From Deltaproteobacteria bacterium (GTDB taxonomy: Bacteria > Desulfobacterota > Desulfobacteria > Desulfobacterales > Desulfosarcinaceae), in the NCBI GenBank assembly GCA_020444075.1, contig JAHLLR010000013.1:28015-92014 (forward strand): a DNA stretch of 64,000 nucleotides, given 5' to 3'. The position numbers and the translations under genes were made by a program. Numbering within the stretch: position 1 is the stretch's first letter; each line of letters starts with the position of its first letter. A model generated the notes under the pieces. The model did no database searches. It worked only from the letters and a program-made list of their open reading frames with translations, and was not told the DNA's origin. Positions 17,393 through 26,636 of the stretch are shown one piece after another.

Positions 17393-17831
17393 GGCGGTAC
17401 CTTCCCTGGTTTTAAGTGACAGCCCAGAAGCGGAAGTGTTGGAAGCCTCATATCATAAAAAAAGGGTACTTCATATATATAAGGATGGCTCCACGCCGCA
17501 ACATTTTTAAGAGGCTTTTCCCGGTAATTAAAATACGCAAGGCAGGGCAAAAAGATTCGCAGCAAAATTTCAAATGTCCATAGCTGGAATTTTTTTTAAT
17601 TTAAAAAACAAAATGTTGAAATAAAGTCACATCCGGTTCCTCTGAAGCACACCCTTTCTTCAATCAAGTTTTTGTATTCATAGCCGATGAAGAATCGTGA
17701 CAGGGCTTTTTCATCGTTGCACTCAGGCAATAAAGCAATTTGATTCTGGTCAAAATAAACAGAAACCGGTATAATATTTTATCGATCAACTGATTAACAG
17801 AACCCCTGATGCATCCGAGAAAGGTGTTCCC
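17393..17831. promoter_or_regulatory. Intergenic region with candidate promoter for the HDOD gene
   Basis: About 440 bp between two divergent genes, AT-rich in its middle (a run of T and A near 17590-17620). On the plus strand, TATAAT at 17770-17775 is preceded after 16 nt by TGGTCA (17748-17753), a plausible sigma-70 promoter that would give a 50-nt leader for the HDOD gene. No gene or repeat is recognised; the minus ORF at 17377-17565 overlaps the start of the RibD-like gene and looks like chance. Confidence 0.4.
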
Positions 17832-18899
17832 ATGAGAGTTGAGTGCGAAAACTGCAGTAAGGCTTTCGAGCTTCCCGATGACCGCCTTCCCGCCGGGAAA
17901 AAAATATCCTTCCCCTGCCCCGGCTGCAAATCAAAAATCACGCTGGACCTGAGAAAAAAACCGGAACCCATCGCGGAGGAACCGGTTGCGACCGCCGATG
18001 AATCCCAAGGGAAAGTGGTATTTTCACCAATTGCTGAAAAACCTTCCGGGGAACTCGACGGCAGTGACCTGAAACGAAAAATCCTGAACAGCATCAAAGA
18101 TCTGCCTCCGATGCCAAAAATCATCTACAAGGCACGGGAAGTCATGGCCAACCCCAAGTCAGGGTTCAAAGAGATTGCCGAGGTGATCGAAACCGATCAA
18201 GCCATTGCCGCCAAGGTCCTCCAGGTGTCCAACTCGGCCTATTACGGGCTGTCCGGAATGGTTTCCTCCATTCACCAGGCAACCGTCGTACTCGGCCACA
18301 AGACCCTGGAGCAGCTCATCACCATGGTTTCGGCCACCAGCCTGTTGGGAAGTCACCTCAAAGGGTACCGTATGGGATCTGGCACCCTGTGGCAGCATTC
18401 ACTGGCTGTAGCCCTTTGTTCGCGATTGATAGCCAAAGACCGGGCGCCGGCAATGGAAAATGACGCCTTCTCCGTCGGGTTGATCCATGACGCCGGCAAA
18501 TTGGCTCTGGATCGCTATATCCTGGAACGAAAAACCCTGGTGGACCAAGCGCTCACTGCCGGGATCACATTTCTGCAAGTGGAAAAGCAGGTGCTCGGTT
18601 TTGACCACACGGAACTGGCCTCTGACCTCTGCGCCAAATGGAAGCTTCCTGAAAATCATGTGAGCGCTATGCGATTCCACCATGACCCCGGCGCATCCAA
18701 GGGAAACCAACTGGCCTATATCGTCCATACCGCCAATCATATCGCCCAGAAAAGCGGTATTGGCAGCAGTATGGATGCGGCCCTTTACGAACTGGATCCG
18801 GGAGCACTGGCGTTTCTCTCTCTGGATGAGGAAGATTTGTCCAGGTACAATGAAGCGACGATCGAAGCCGTTGGCCAAATTACCCAGAGCCTGACATAA
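17832..18899 (+). CDS. HDOD domain signalling protein with zinc-ribbon N-terminus
   Basis: The first 40 residues form an MJ0042-like zinc ribbon (CENCSKAF...CPGCKSK), then a linker rich in Pro/Glu, then an HDOD domain (about 80-280): LPPMPKIIYKAREVMANP, VLQVSNSAYYGLSGMVSSIHQA, ILGHKTLE-like VVLGHKTLEQLI, and FSVGLIHDAGKLALD. HDOD is a non-hydrolytic relative of the HD domain found in chemotaxis and type IV pilus/c-di-GMP signalling proteins. The zinc-ribbon plus HDOD combination is common in Deltaproteobacteria. AAAGGTG precedes the ATG. The function is not assigned; a regulatory link to the pilus genes is possible but unproven. Confidence 0.82.
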   Translation: MRVECENCSKAFELPDDRLPAGKKISFPCPGCKSKITLDLRKKPEPIAEEPVATADESQGKVVFSPIAEKPSGELDGSDLKRKILNSIKDLPPMPKIIYKAREVMANPKSGFKEIAEVIETDQAIAAKVLQVSNSAYYGLSGMVSSIHQATVVLGHKTLEQLITMVSATSLLGSHLKGYRMGSGTLWQHSLAVALCSRLIAKDRAPAMENDAFSVGLIHDAGKLALDRYILERKTLVDQALTAGITFLQVEKQVLGFDHTELASDLCAKWKLPENHVSAMRFHHDPGASKGNQLAYIVHTANHIAQKSGIGSSMDAALYELDPGALAFLSLDEEDLSRYNEATIEAVGQITQSLT

Positions 18900-19053
18900 C
18901 CATATGTTATTTTAAAATAAGCGGTCTCAACAATTTCATTTGGCCCCATCCCGGCTCCGCCTGGACCGTGGACCCGGACCCTATTTTTGAGATAGCCCCT
19001 AAATTCTATCGACCGATATCCGATTGATTCAGGCTTAGAAAGGAGTTGATTGT

Positions 19054-19458
19054 ATGGCCGAGAATGGCAAGGCGCTGACCACCGGTGAATTTTCCAAAAT
19101 TACGGGCATTCCCGTTTCCACGATTACCCAAATGCTGCGTCAGGGCAAGATCCAAGGTGAAAAAAAAAGCGGGAAATGGGCGATTTTCGAAAGCGAGCTT
19201 CAAAAAACGCCTATGGTGACCAGAAAAGACCGCGGGGAATTATCGGAAAGCCTGATCCCCGGCTTCACCACGCCGGCGGTTGGCGGCAAGGGATATGATA
19301 TCGAAACCTTTGCTCAGATGACCTATCTGACCGAAAAGGGGGTTCGTCAGTGGCTCAAGGCCGGCCGTCTTTCGGGCGGCGCCGATGCCGACGGCAACGT
19401 TTTTGTGGACGCTGCCAACCTTGACCGACCCGAACTCCAGCACCTGCTCAGGAAGTAG
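19054..19458 (+). CDS. Small protein with two helix-turn-helix motifs (excisionase/MerR-like)
   Basis: 134 residues. Two MerR/excisionase-type HTH motifs: LTTGEFSKITGIPVSTITQMLRQGKIQG (about 8-35) and DIETFAQMTYLTEKGVRQWLKAGRLSG (about 82-108), each followed by a residue pair typical of the wing (GKWAIFESEL; GNVFVDAANL). It has no ligand-binding or dimerisation domain. AAGGAG precedes the ATG at good spacing. It may bind DNA as a pseudo-dimer within one chain. The target is unknown; it stands alone. Confidence 0.6.
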   Translation: MAENGKALTTGEFSKITGIPVSTITQMLRQGKIQGEKKSGKWAIFESELQKTPMVTRKDRGELSESLIPGFTTPAVGGKGYDIETFAQMTYLTEKGVRQWLKAGRLSGGADADGNVFVDAANLDRPELQHLLRK

Positions 19459-19547
19459 TGCAATCAACAACCGACAATCTGGTTTTCTTTGACATTGTAG
19501 CACCCTTTCATTGAGGCAGTGGTGGCTGTTTAGGCAGCGATAATCGT

Positions 19548-19581
19548 GAAGCCTCCCCGCCGCACCTTACGGGAAGGCTTC
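19548..19581. other. Hairpin between convergent genes
   Basis: GAAGCCT (19548-19554) pairs perfectly with AGGCTTC (19575-19581), with further CCC/GGG pairing inside. It lies between the ends of the double-HTH gene (+) and hpf (-). It lacks a T-run on either strand, so a classical terminator is not certain. Confidence 0.4.
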
Positions 19582-19637
19582 ATGGTAATTGCAGAATCGA
19601 GTCTCAGTGTGCTTTCATCATCCTGACAATGCAGGAA

Positions 19638-19955
19638 TTAAAGAGAATCGGACGGCAATACTTCGGCACGGTGCGACTGGATTTTCTCCTTGTTTTTGAT
19701 CAGCTGTTTTTTGGCTTTGTCCACCACCAGATCAATGGCTTCATTCCAGGCACTGCTCTCTTCTTTAGCATGAACATCAAAACCTTTTCCACTCAGGTTG
19801 ATATCCACGATTTTTCTCATTTTTTCTTCCTGGAAAACCACATCGGCGGTTCCGGAATGGGGCATGATTTTATCGAGACGCTCGAGCTTTTCTTCAAGGT
19901 AGGATTTAAGGTAATCTGAGGAATCTACATTTTTAAAGGTGACCAGAATTTGCAT
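19638..19955 (-). CDS. hpf: Ribosome hibernation promoting factor (HPF/RaiA family)
   Basis: Binds the 30S decoding region in stationary phase to keep ribosomes inactive. MQILVTFKNVDSSDYLKSYLEEKLERL begins the beta-alpha-beta-beta-beta-alpha fold; FQEEKMRKIVDINLSGKG and EAIDLVVDKAKKQLIKNKEK are family hallmarks. ATG 19955 is chosen over the track start because AAAGGAGG lies just upstream. At 105 residues it is the short form without the C-terminal dimerisation domain. It is not next to rpoN here, unlike in many Proteobacteria. Confidence 0.9.
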   Translation of the reverse strand: MQILVTFKNVDSSDYLKSYLEEKLERLDKIMPHSGTADVVFQEEKMRKIVDINLSGKGFDVHAKEESSAWNEAIDLVVDKAKKQLIKNKEKIQSHRAEVLPSDSL

Positions 19956-20134
19956 ATCACGTCCTCCTTTCGCGGTTGTCCGGTCCACTCACCACTGTTT
20001 ATGCAATCCCCTTGTTCTCAAGGACCGGCGGGGAGGTGGATAGATAGGTGACACGGTTATGTTAACGCTAAAACCTCCTTTCAACTGACATTGGCGACAA
20101 TCCAGATACAGGGTGATTCTCATTTTGTAGTGTA

Positions 20135-20941
20135 TCATCGGCTTAAAGCTGAAACAATAAAATCCTTCGCTTTTTCCAAAAACGGCTTTTTGAATTTCAC
20201 TTTTAGGTAGAGGTCTCCAGATGGCCCGCCGTTTTTGCCTGCGGCCCCCATCTGGGAAAGTCGGATTTGCTGACCGTCCTTCGTGCCGGCCGGGATACTG
20301 ACCACCAGCTTTTTTGAACGCCGATGGTGATTGTAGGGGTAGGGTCCGCCTGACCTGGCAAATTCCGGGGTCAGGTGGATGGTGTCTCGAATATCTTCCC
20401 CTATTTGGGGCAGACTCAAGCCGGTAACCTTCTGGAACAGATACTTGGCAAACCTGCCCACACCAGGGGAGGAAATTCCTTCTGTGGCTTTTCTTCGATG
20501 CTTGCCGAATCCGCCGCGATAAACGAATCCCTTCCCGTGAAGACCATGCTGCTTGAATTCGAAACGTTTGTACCCCGAACCATAAAAGTCGCCGAAAATG
20601 GAGTCCACGCCTCGAAGGCCGAATGATCGTGCCATCTCCTCGAAAATCTGCTGCACATCGGAGCCGTTGAAGATGTCCTGCTCGGTATAGGCGTTTCGGA
20701 ACTGACCGTAGGCGTTATCGCCGAAACGGTTACGCATGGAATCGTAAGCCCGTCGCTTTTCCACATTTGACAATACCGCATAAGCCTCATTGACGGCCTT
20801 CATCATTTCAGCACTATCAGGATTTTTCTCGTTGCGGTCTGGATGATATTTAAATGCCAGTTCCCGGTAAGCTTCCTTTATTTTTTTCGCCGCCGCATTT
20901 TGATCCACGCCCAGTATCTGGTAGTAGTCCTGTTTTGCCAT
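20135..20941 (-). CDS. DnaJ-domain co-chaperone (CbpA/DjlA-like, no zinc domain)
   Basis: Co-chaperone stimulating DnaK ATPase. J domain at residues 5-70 with HPD at 33-35 (KYHPDRN). The middle region is Gly/Phe-rich ([13 protein letters not shown]) and the C-terminal substrate-binding barrel ends with [21 protein letters not shown] and [12 protein letters not shown]. No Cys-rich zinc repeats, so it is CbpA-like rather than true DnaJ, and it has only one obvious C-terminal domain. The track extends upstream, but [11 protein letters not shown] at 20941 is the canonical start, giving 268 residues and leaving room for a divergent promoter. Confidence 0.82.
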   Translation of the reverse strand: MAKQDYYQILGVDQNAAAKKIKEAYRELAFKYHPDRNEKNPDSAEMMKAVNEAYAVLSNVEKRRAYDSMRNRFGDNAYGQFRNAYTEQDIFNGSDVQQIFEEMARSFGLRGVDSIFGDFYGSGYKRFEFKQHGLHGKGFVYRGGFGKHRRKATEGISSPGVGRFAKYLFQKVTGLSLPQIGEDIRDTIHLTPEFARSGGPYPYNHHRRSKKLVVSIPAGTKDGQQIRLSQMGAAGKNGGPSGDLYLKVKFKKPFLEKAKDFIVSALSR

Positions 20942-21178
20942 TCGCCCTGTTTTCCCCATTTTAAAAATTGTTGTTACCACCCCAGGAACTTTATCTGATA
21001 ATATAGTCATGAATCGGCAGTTGGCGATGCCCAAAATCACCCGACCGAAAACACGCCTTAACTGTTGCATGCTCAAATTATAGACTGATACGCTCAAGCC
21101 TTCTGGAAAACCGCCGAAAAGAAGATTGTCGTGCATGCTGCAACGCTTCAAATCCAGACGGGTTATAGGATCTTAACG

Positions 21179-21832
21179 GTGAAATTTAACCTCATTACGC
21201 TGATAGTCAGTTCGGTTATACTGCTGGTTATGGTATGGGTCCGGCAGGCATTCCTTGCCGGGGATTCCATGCATGGTCGCTATTATGTGGCGGCCATACT
21301 GATGATCAGTTCCATGCTTACCGTGATCACCCTGTTCCGGTATCTCCGCCATCGTCGTCAGCGGTCTATGCCCGCAGACGTTGGCGGCAGCGACGCTGCC
21401 GACCGGCACCGCCAGCATTATCGATTGCAATTTGATGAATCGCCTCATCCCATTTTCGTCCAGAGAACCGATGACCGCCATTCGGTTACAGCGTTCACCT
21501 GTCAGGTGCGTGATATCTCGGAAACCGGCATCAGCTTGGGCTGCATGGGAGTATATGCCCTCGGGCAAACAGTTCAGGGGGAAGTTATCTTTACCAGCGG
21601 TAGGACAGCTCCGGTAAATGGCGTGGTTCTGCGAGAAAAAAAGGACTATACCTGTTTACAGCTTCACTGTACGATCGATCCACCCCTGCTGATGGCAGAG
21701 CAGCGTGAACAGATTGCCATTAAAAAGGGCAAGGGCCCCCGACCGGCAGTCAGCAGGCCTGTCATAGACAAAACGGTCGGATCCCTTCCCAGCCATTCCC
21801 CCAAGGGGATCTGCCGACCAAAACGAACTTGA
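21179..21832 (+). CDS. Membrane PilZ-domain protein
   Basis: Probable inner-membrane c-di-GMP effector. Two transmembrane helices (about residues 4-22 and 36-55) precede a PilZ domain (about 78-175) with the binding motifs RxxxR (RQHYR) and DxSxxG (DISETGISLG). A basic tail follows. The track start is GTG 21131; GTG 21179 is better because AGGA lies 8 nt upstream and it begins right at the first helix. It stands alone, facing the 3-hydroxyacyl-CoA dehydrogenase gene. The output (pilus, motility, matrix) is unknown; MshE in this window is another likely c-di-GMP target. Confidence 0.78.
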   Translation: MKFNLITLIVSSVILLVMVWVRQAFLAGDSMHGRYYVAAILMISSMLTVITLFRYLRHRRQRSMPADVGGSDAADRHRQHYRLQFDESPHPIFVQRTDDRHSVTAFTCQVRDISETGISLGCMGVYALGQTVQGEVIFTSGRTAPVNGVVLREKKDYTCLQLHCTIDPPLLMAEQREQIAIKKGKGPRPAVSRPVIDKTVGSLPSHSPKGICRPKRT

Positions 21833-21848
21833 TATTCCCTATAAGTGC

Positions 21849-21882
21849 GAAAGGGTTCGGATGATTGCATCCGAACCCTTTC
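21849..21882. terminator. Perfect 15-bp hairpin between convergent genes
   Basis: GAAAGGGTTCGGATG (21849-21863) pairs perfectly with CATCCGAACCCTTTC (21868-21882) around a 4-nt loop. It sits 16 bp after the PilZ gene stop and 40 bp before the end of the oppositely oriented dehydrogenase gene. It probably acts as a bidirectional terminator or 3'-end stabiliser, although no clear U-tract follows on either strand. Confidence 0.6.
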
Positions 21883-21921
21883 CATCAGGTTTGAAAACAC
21901 CGGTTGTGAAGATTCTTTTGG

Positions 21922-23046
21922 CTACAGGTCCCAGGGTGATGGAATTTTTCCGGCAAAGGTTTTTGGCATTTTAAATTCACCGCTCTCCACCGTAAGTGCC
22001 ACCAGACGGGCCGACTCTTCCATCCCCAAGGCGTTCATCATGGCAAAAGGTCCTTTGGGCCATGCCAGTGAGGTGCAAATCCCCAGTTCCAGATCTTTCA
22101 TGGAAACGACGTTCTTTTCGATCAGGTGGGTGGATATGGTAAAGATTGATCCCAACAGCCGGTCTTTGACAACGTCAAGCAAAGCCGGATCGTCAGCCAC
22201 GGGTCCGTCCTCAAGATTCCAGGTCTGGCCGCTCTCGAACTGGTTTTTAAGCTGATCCGGAACGGCCGGGTAGCCGACATCGGTATCGGCCAGATAGTCA
22301 TTCATGGAAACGGCGGCGTGGTAGCAGGTGCCTAAACCGGAGCCGTTTTGCACCCACATGATGCCAAAACGTACGTTCAATGCCAGTTGGGAGATGCGCT
22401 CCAGGGTGGCCACATTGTATTCATCGCCATAAAATGAGTCGAGCATCATGTAGCTGGAGATGAACACGGGATTAATGGCAAAACCAGGGAAATCTTTCAC
22501 CGCAATAGGAACTTTTCGGTTTTTTTCCGCAAAAGCCATCAAGGCGGTAAAGGTTTCGTCACTGGTTTCTTTCTGACGGATCACTTCCACCAGCCGGTTG
22601 ATATTGGCTGGGAAAAAATAATGCAGGCCAGCGGTCCGGGAAGGGTTGGAAACCGATGCCATCAGCCGTTCGATGAGAAAGGTGGAGGTGTTGCTGACGA
22701 TTATGGCGTCCGGGCGGCAAACCAAGTCCAGATCCTTGAAGATCTGGATTTTCAGATCCATTTTTTCCACTGCCGCCTCGATTACCAGGTCACAAGGCGC
22801 CAGGTCTTGATAGCTCGAGGTTCCTGATATCATAGCGGCCACTTGGTCCATCTCCTGACGGGTCATCTTACCCTTGGCCACCCGTTTTTCCAGGGCGCCT
22901 TTTACCCATCGGTCGTACATGGAACGAACCAATTCGTCATTAAGCTCCTTGTAAATGACGCGGTACCCGGCCGATGCGGCATTGAGTCCAATAGCCGCGC
23001 CCATAACACCGAACCCAACGATTCCCACGGTTTCAATTTTCCCCAT
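21922..23046 (-). CDS. 3-hydroxyacyl-CoA dehydrogenase family protein
   Basis: NAD-dependent oxidation of 3-hydroxyacyl-CoA (beta-oxidation or aromatic/butyryl-CoA pathways). The Rossmann motif GIVGFGVMGAAIGLNAASAGY comes first, then LVIEAAVEKMDLKIQIF, NTSTF, the catalytic region with LHYFFPANINRLVEVI (family form H-F-F-x-P) and PGFAINPVF, and a C-terminal helical domain. 374 residues is longer than HbdA (about 280), with an extended second half, so both C-terminal 3HCDH-like halves may be present in diverged form. ATG 23046 follows AAAAGGAGG. It has no thiolase or hydratase next to it. Confidence 0.85.
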   Translation of the reverse strand: MGKIETVGIVGFGVMGAAIGLNAASAGYRVIYKELNDELVRSMYDRWVKGALEKRVAKGKMTRQEMDQVAAMISGTSSYQDLAPCDLVIEAAVEKMDLKIQIFKDLDLVCRPDAIIVSNTSTFLIERLMASVSNPSRTAGLHYFFPANINRLVEVIRQKETSDETFTALMAFAEKNRKVPIAVKDFPGFAINPVFISSYMMLDSFYGDEYNVATLERISQLALNVRFGIMWVQNGSGLGTCYHAAVSMNDYLADTDVGYPAVPDQLKNQFESGQTWNLEDGPVADDPALLDVVKDRLLGSIFTISTHLIEKNVVSMKDLELGICTSLAWPKGPFAMMNALGMEESARLVALTVESGEFKMPKTFAGKIPSPWDL

Positions 23047-23393
23047 TTCTCCTCCTTTTCCATTTATGGGACAATTCTCCCATTGCATCCATGATACGGG
23101 TCGTTATCAGCGTAAATACAAAATAATATTGGTTGTTTATGGGGTATTATAAAAATGGTCGGTACGTTTCGTCTATTTTTATCTCACCCTTGCTCCACAG
23201 GGTCAAGGCTATTTTTTAACTACATTAAAGCTACTTTTAAACTATCTTATGGTTTTCAAATAAAAATATGCCGTTCGACCACCTTGTATTGACCTGCCAG
23301 ATGGCTATATTGGCACTAAATTAAGCGACGCACCTTGGGCATTCAAACCTATATCCGGGTCCATACAACTCCAACCCTACGAAACGAGCAGAT
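23047..23393. promoter_or_regulatory. AT-rich divergent intergenic region before typA
   Basis: About 350 bp separating the divergent dehydrogenase and typA. It is AT-rich (several runs such as TATTTTTATCTC and ACTTTTAAACTATC), as expected for promoters of both genes. A -24/-12-like element near 23311 has the wrong spacing (11 nt) and is rejected. No gene, repeat or RNA was recognised. Confidence 0.3.
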
Positions 23394-25223
23394 ATGTCTT
23401 CTTCTTCAACAAATGAAAAACTTCGCAACATCGCCATTATTGCCCATGTCGACCATGGCAAAACCACCCTGGTAGATGCCATGTTCCGCCAGAGCGGCCT
23501 TTTTCGGCAAGGTCAGCAGATGGACGAAAGAGTCATGGACAGCATGGACCTGGAACGGGAACGCGGCATAACCATTGCCGCCAAAAACTGCTCCGTGGTT
23601 TATCAGGGCGTGAAAATCAACATCGTGGATACACCGGGCCATGCCGATTTCGGCGGCGAGGTTGAGCGAGCCCTGTCCATGGTGGATGGCGCCATCCTGT
23701 TGGTGGATGCCTCCGAAGGCCCTCTGCCGCAAACCCGCTTCGTGCTGCAGAAAGCGTTGAAGTCCAAACTGAAAATTATCGTGGTGATCAACAAGGTCGA
23801 CCGTAAGGATGCCAGGTCGTCCGCGGTATTGGATCAGGTGTACGATCTGCTTATCGACCTGGATGCCAACGAAGACCAGCTGGAATTTCCGTTGTTTTAT
23901 GCCATCGGCCGTGACGGCGTGGCAGGAAGGGCTCCTGACCAGTTGGCCGATGACCTCCATCTGCTCTTTGATGCCATTGTCAGGGAAATCCCCCCGCCTC
24001 GCTTCGACCCTGAATCACCGTTTCAGATGCTGGTTTCCGACCTGGGTTATTCAGACTATCTGGGCCGCCTGGCGGTGGGGCGCGTGGTGGGCGGTAAGGC
24101 TGAATCCAGGCACCGGCTCATCCGCATCGATGCCAACGGCAACCATCGTCCCTTGAAAGTCACACGCCTGCAAATCTATGAAGGCATGGATATCACACCG
24201 GTTTCTACGGTGAGTGCCGGGGAAATCGCTATACTTTCCGGCATTGACGAGGTGACCATCGGCGACACCATCTGCACTGAAGATGCACCGTTCGCCCTGC
24301 CCCGCATCACCGTCGACCCGCCCACGGTGTCCATGCTGTTCACCATCAATGACGGTCCATTGAGCGGCAAAGAAGGCCGCTACGTGCAGTCGGCAAAAAT
24401 TCGGGAACGCCTGCTCAAAGAGACCCTTCTCAATGTTGCTATTCAGGTGGAAACCGCAGGGGACAGGGACTCCATGGTGGTCAAAGGACGCGGAGAGTTT
24501 CAGCTGGCCATTCTCATCGAGACGATGCGACGGGAAGGATTTGAATTTTGCGTGGGTCGGCCGGAAGTGATCCTGAAGCAGGAGGATGGGATCGTCAAAG
24601 AGCCTGTCGAACGGCTGTTCATAGACTGTGGTGAAACCTTTATGGGAGTGGTGACGGAAAAACTTTCCGTGCGCAAAGGGAAGATGATGAATCTCTCCAA
24701 TACCGGTACCGGGCGGGTGCGCATCGAATTTTCCATTCCTTCCCGGGCCCTGATTGGCTACCGGGACGAATTTCTCACCGATACCCGGGGAACGGGCATC
24801 ATGAATTCATACTTCCTGGGTTACGAGCCTTACCGGGGAGACTTTCCCAGCCGTTTTACCGGATCTATCGTATCGGACCGACAGGGCCATGCAGTACCCT
24901 ATGCCCTGTATAATTTAGAACCGCGGGGCCGGCTGCTCATCCTGCCCGGCGAACCTGTCTATGAAGGGATGGTAATTGGCGAGCACAACCGGGAAACGGA
25001 CATCAACGTCAATCCCACCAAAGAAAAGAAACTGACCAACATGCGGGCGTCCGGCAAGGATGAAAACGTGATTCTGGCCCCTATCCGTCCCATGACTCTC
25101 GAGCAGGCCATCAATTTTATCCGGGACGACGAACGGGTGGAAATAACCCCCAAATCCATTCGGCTCCGCAAGGTAACCTTGGGTGTCAAGGCCCGTTACG
25201 CCCAGCGTGGTTCTAAAAAGTAA
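23394..25223 (+). CDS. typA: Ribosome-associated GTPase TypA/BipA
   Basis: Translational GTPase of the EF-G class that helps 50S assembly and stress adaptation. G1 AHVDHGKTT near residues 16-24, the effector segment [18 protein letters not shown]3 [17 protein letters not shown]4 NKVDR, followed by domains II, III and V and the TypA-specific C-terminal domain ending with RLRKVTLG. 609 residues is typical. ATG 23394 lacks a strong Shine-Dalgarno. It is monocistronic and converges on aroF, with only a weak hairpin (CCGC/GCGG near 25228) between them. Confidence 0.96.
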   Translation: MSSSSTNEKLRNIAIIAHVDHGKTTLVDAMFRQSGLFRQGQQMDERVMDSMDLERERGITIAAKNCSVVYQGVKINIVDTPGHADFGGEVERALSMVDGAILLVDASEGPLPQTRFVLQKALKSKLKIIVVINKVDRKDARSSAVLDQVYDLLIDLDANEDQLEFPLFYAIGRDGVAGRAPDQLADDLHLLFDAIVREIPPPRFDPESPFQMLVSDLGYSDYLGRLAVGRVVGGKAESRHRLIRIDANGNHRPLKVTRLQIYEGMDITPVSTVSAGEIAILSGIDEVTIGDTICTEDAPFALPRITVDPPTVSMLFTINDGPLSGKEGRYVQSAKIRERLLKETLLNVAIQVETAGDRDSMVVKGRGEFQLAILIETMRREGFEFCVGRPEVILKQEDGIVKEPVERLFIDCGETFMGVVTEKLSVRKGKMMNLSNTGTGRVRIEFSIPSRALIGYRDEFLTDTRGTGIMNSYFLGYEPYRGDFPSRFTGSIVSDRQGHAVPYALYNLEPRGRLLILPGEPVYEGMVIGEHNRETDINVNPTKEKKLTNMRASGKDENVILAPIRPMTLEQAINFIRDDERVEITPKSIRLRKVTLGVKARYAQRGSKK

Positions 25224-25382
25224 GGGCCGCTCAGCGGGGATTTTCGAAAAAAACGTCGCTGGTGGAATAATCGGAAAACTCGAAGTAAACCTTGCGCCCC
25301 CCGGAATCTTTGACCATGTTCAAGGTTTTTATTGTATTATGGATGCGCTTTTTCCAGATTGGTTTCCCCGAAATATCCCGAC

Positions 25383-26414
25383 TCAGCAACTGGTTTTAAA
25401 CGGTTCTTCCCTGCCGCATACTTTGAATATGGCCATAACCTGTTGGCAAAGCAGATCAAATTGTTCAGGGTAGAGGCTCTGGGCACCGTCGCTCATGGCT
25501 TCTTCCGGTTGATGGTGGACCTCTACCATCAACCCATGTGCATTGGCGGCTACCGCCGCACGGGACAGCGGCAGCACCTGATCCCGTCGACCGGCGGCAT
25601 GGCTGGGATCCACCACGATGGGCAAGTGACTCTCCTTTTTGACCACCGGTACGGCGGACAGGTCCAGGGTATTGCGGCTGTGATGGACAAAGGTGCGGAC
25701 TCCGCGCTCACACAGAATCACCTGGTGGTTGCCCTGGGCCATGATGTATTCAGCCGCCATGAGCCATTCATCAATGGTGGCGGCCATGCCCCGCTTGAGT
25801 AAAATGGGTCGGTAGGACTCCCCGGCCCGCTTGAGCAAGCTGAAGTTCTGCATGTTCCGGGTCCCAATCTGGACCACGTCAGCGTAATGTTCCACCAGAT
25901 CGAAGGTCTGAAAATCCATTACTTCGGTGACCACCGGAAGGCCGGTGTTCTCTCTTACCTTGGCCAGGATTTTGAGTCCCTCCTCCCCGAGTCCCTGAAA
26001 GGAATACGGCGAGGTTCGCGGCTTGAAGGCGCCGCCTCGGAAAAGATGGGCTCCGGCCTTTTTGACATGCCCGGCGATGGTCATGGCCTGGACTTCACTC
26101 TCGATGGCGCAGGGTCCGGCAATGATGGTCAGGTGGCCCTGGCCGATGGTGATTTCGCCAACCGGTATCAATGTATCCTCGGCTTTTGTCTCCCGACTGA
26201 CCAGTTTATAGGGTTTGGTAATGGGTACCGCTTCCTTGACCCCGGGCAAACCGAGGAACAAAGCTGGGTCCACCGGTCCTTTGTTGTTCAGCACGCCAAT
26301 GGAGACGCGATCCCCCCCGGGAATGGGCCTGGCTATGCAGCCTCGCCCCTCAATGATCTTGACTACCTGGTCAATCTGTTCAGGTGTCGCCGTTTTATCC
26401 ATCACCACCAGCAT
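25383..26414 (-). CDS. aroF: DAHP synthase (3-deoxy-7-phosphoheptulonate synthase, type I-beta)
   Basis: First enzyme of aromatic amino acid synthesis, condensing PEP with erythrose 4-phosphate. Residues 1-70 form the ferredoxin-like regulatory domain seen in Thermotoga-type enzymes (MLVVMDKTATPEQIDQVV). The barrel has IIAGPCAIES, FRGGAFKPRTSPYSFQG, QIGTRNMQN, LLKRG, CERGVRTF and VVDPSHAAGRR, carrying the metal ligands (Cys in GPCA, and the His and Glu of later strands). 343 residues is normal. A strong AGGAGG precedes ATG 26414. Upstream lies a leader peptide with tandem Trp codons and a terminator, which suggests regulation by tryptophan supply. It is not clustered with other aro or trp genes. 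Confidence 0.95.
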   Translation of the reverse strand: MLVVMDKTATPEQIDQVVKIIEGRGCIARPIPGGDRVSIGVLNNKGPVDPALFLGLPGVKEAVPITKPYKLVSRETKAEDTLIPVGEITIGQGHLTIIAGPCAIESEVQAMTIAGHVKKAGAHLFRGGAFKPRTSPYSFQGLGEEGLKILAKVRENTGLPVVTEVMDFQTFDLVEHYADVVQIGTRNMQNFSLLKRAGESYRPILLKRGMAATIDEWLMAAEYIMAQGNHQVILCERGVRTFVHHSRNTLDLSAVPVVKKESHLPIVVDPSHAAGRRDQVLPLSRAAVAANAHGLMVEVHHQPEEAMSDGAQSLYPEQFDLLCQQVMAIFKVCGREEPFKTSC

Positions 26415-26461
26415 GTTGTGCCTCCTTTGTTAAATGGGCCTCCGTTCATCCTGCCGGCCAG

Positions 26462-26490
26462 AAAAAAAAGGCCCGCACCCCGGGGCCCTT
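26462..26490 (-). terminator. Attenuator terminator upstream of aroF
   Basis: On the minus strand AAGG(G)CCC pairs with GGGCCTT around an 8-nt loop, followed directly by eight Ts, the classic shape of an intrinsic terminator. It lies between the leader ORF (stop at 26559) and the aroF ATG (26414), so it can only act on aroF transcription. An alternative pairing of CCGGATCCCC (26568-26577) with GGGGTGCGG (26473-26481) would disrupt it. Confidence 0.75.
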
Positions 26491-26497
26491 CAACTGG

Positions 26498-26533
26498 AAA
26501 CGGACCGTCGGGTTTTCGCCCGTTGGTCCGTTT
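26498..26533 (-). other. Strong hairpin in the aroF leader
   Basis: AAACGGACC (26498-26506) pairs perfectly with GGTCCGTTT (26525-26533), and an inner CGGG/CCCG stem (26509-26512 / 26519-26522) stacks on it. It sits between the leader ORF and the terminator. It could be a pause hairpin or a spacer that brings the antiterminator arms together. Confidence 0.6.
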
Positions 26534-26558
26534 GCTTGACATCGACATGTATCACATC

Positions 26559-26636
26559 TCATGCAATGGGGATCCGGCAGGCGCACCTGGTGGGTAAGCG
26601 CCACCAGCAAAACTTTTCTATCTCTGAAATGTTCAT
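26559..26636 (-). CDS. Trp-type leader peptide of aroF (25 aa)
   Basis: Short ORF below the length limit of the track. ATG at 26636, TGA at 26559, 25 residues with FCWWR at positions 9-13, that is Phe, Cys and two consecutive Trp codons (26601-26606). Tandem Trp codons are the hallmark of trp-operon leader peptides. The two Trp codons lie inside one arm of a perfect 7-bp hairpin (CTGGTGG/CCACCAG, 26587-26607), and an intrinsic terminator follows. The Shine-Dalgarno is weak (AGAAG), as is acceptable for leaders. The role (ribosome stalling when Trp-tRNA is scarce) is inferred. Confidence 0.7.
   Translation of the reverse strand: MNISEIEKFCWWRLPTRCACRIPIA

Noticed and set aside
23311-23326. 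-24/-12-like sequence before typA
   Set aside because: GG and GC are separated by 11 nt instead of 10, and sigma-54 tolerates little change in spacing.
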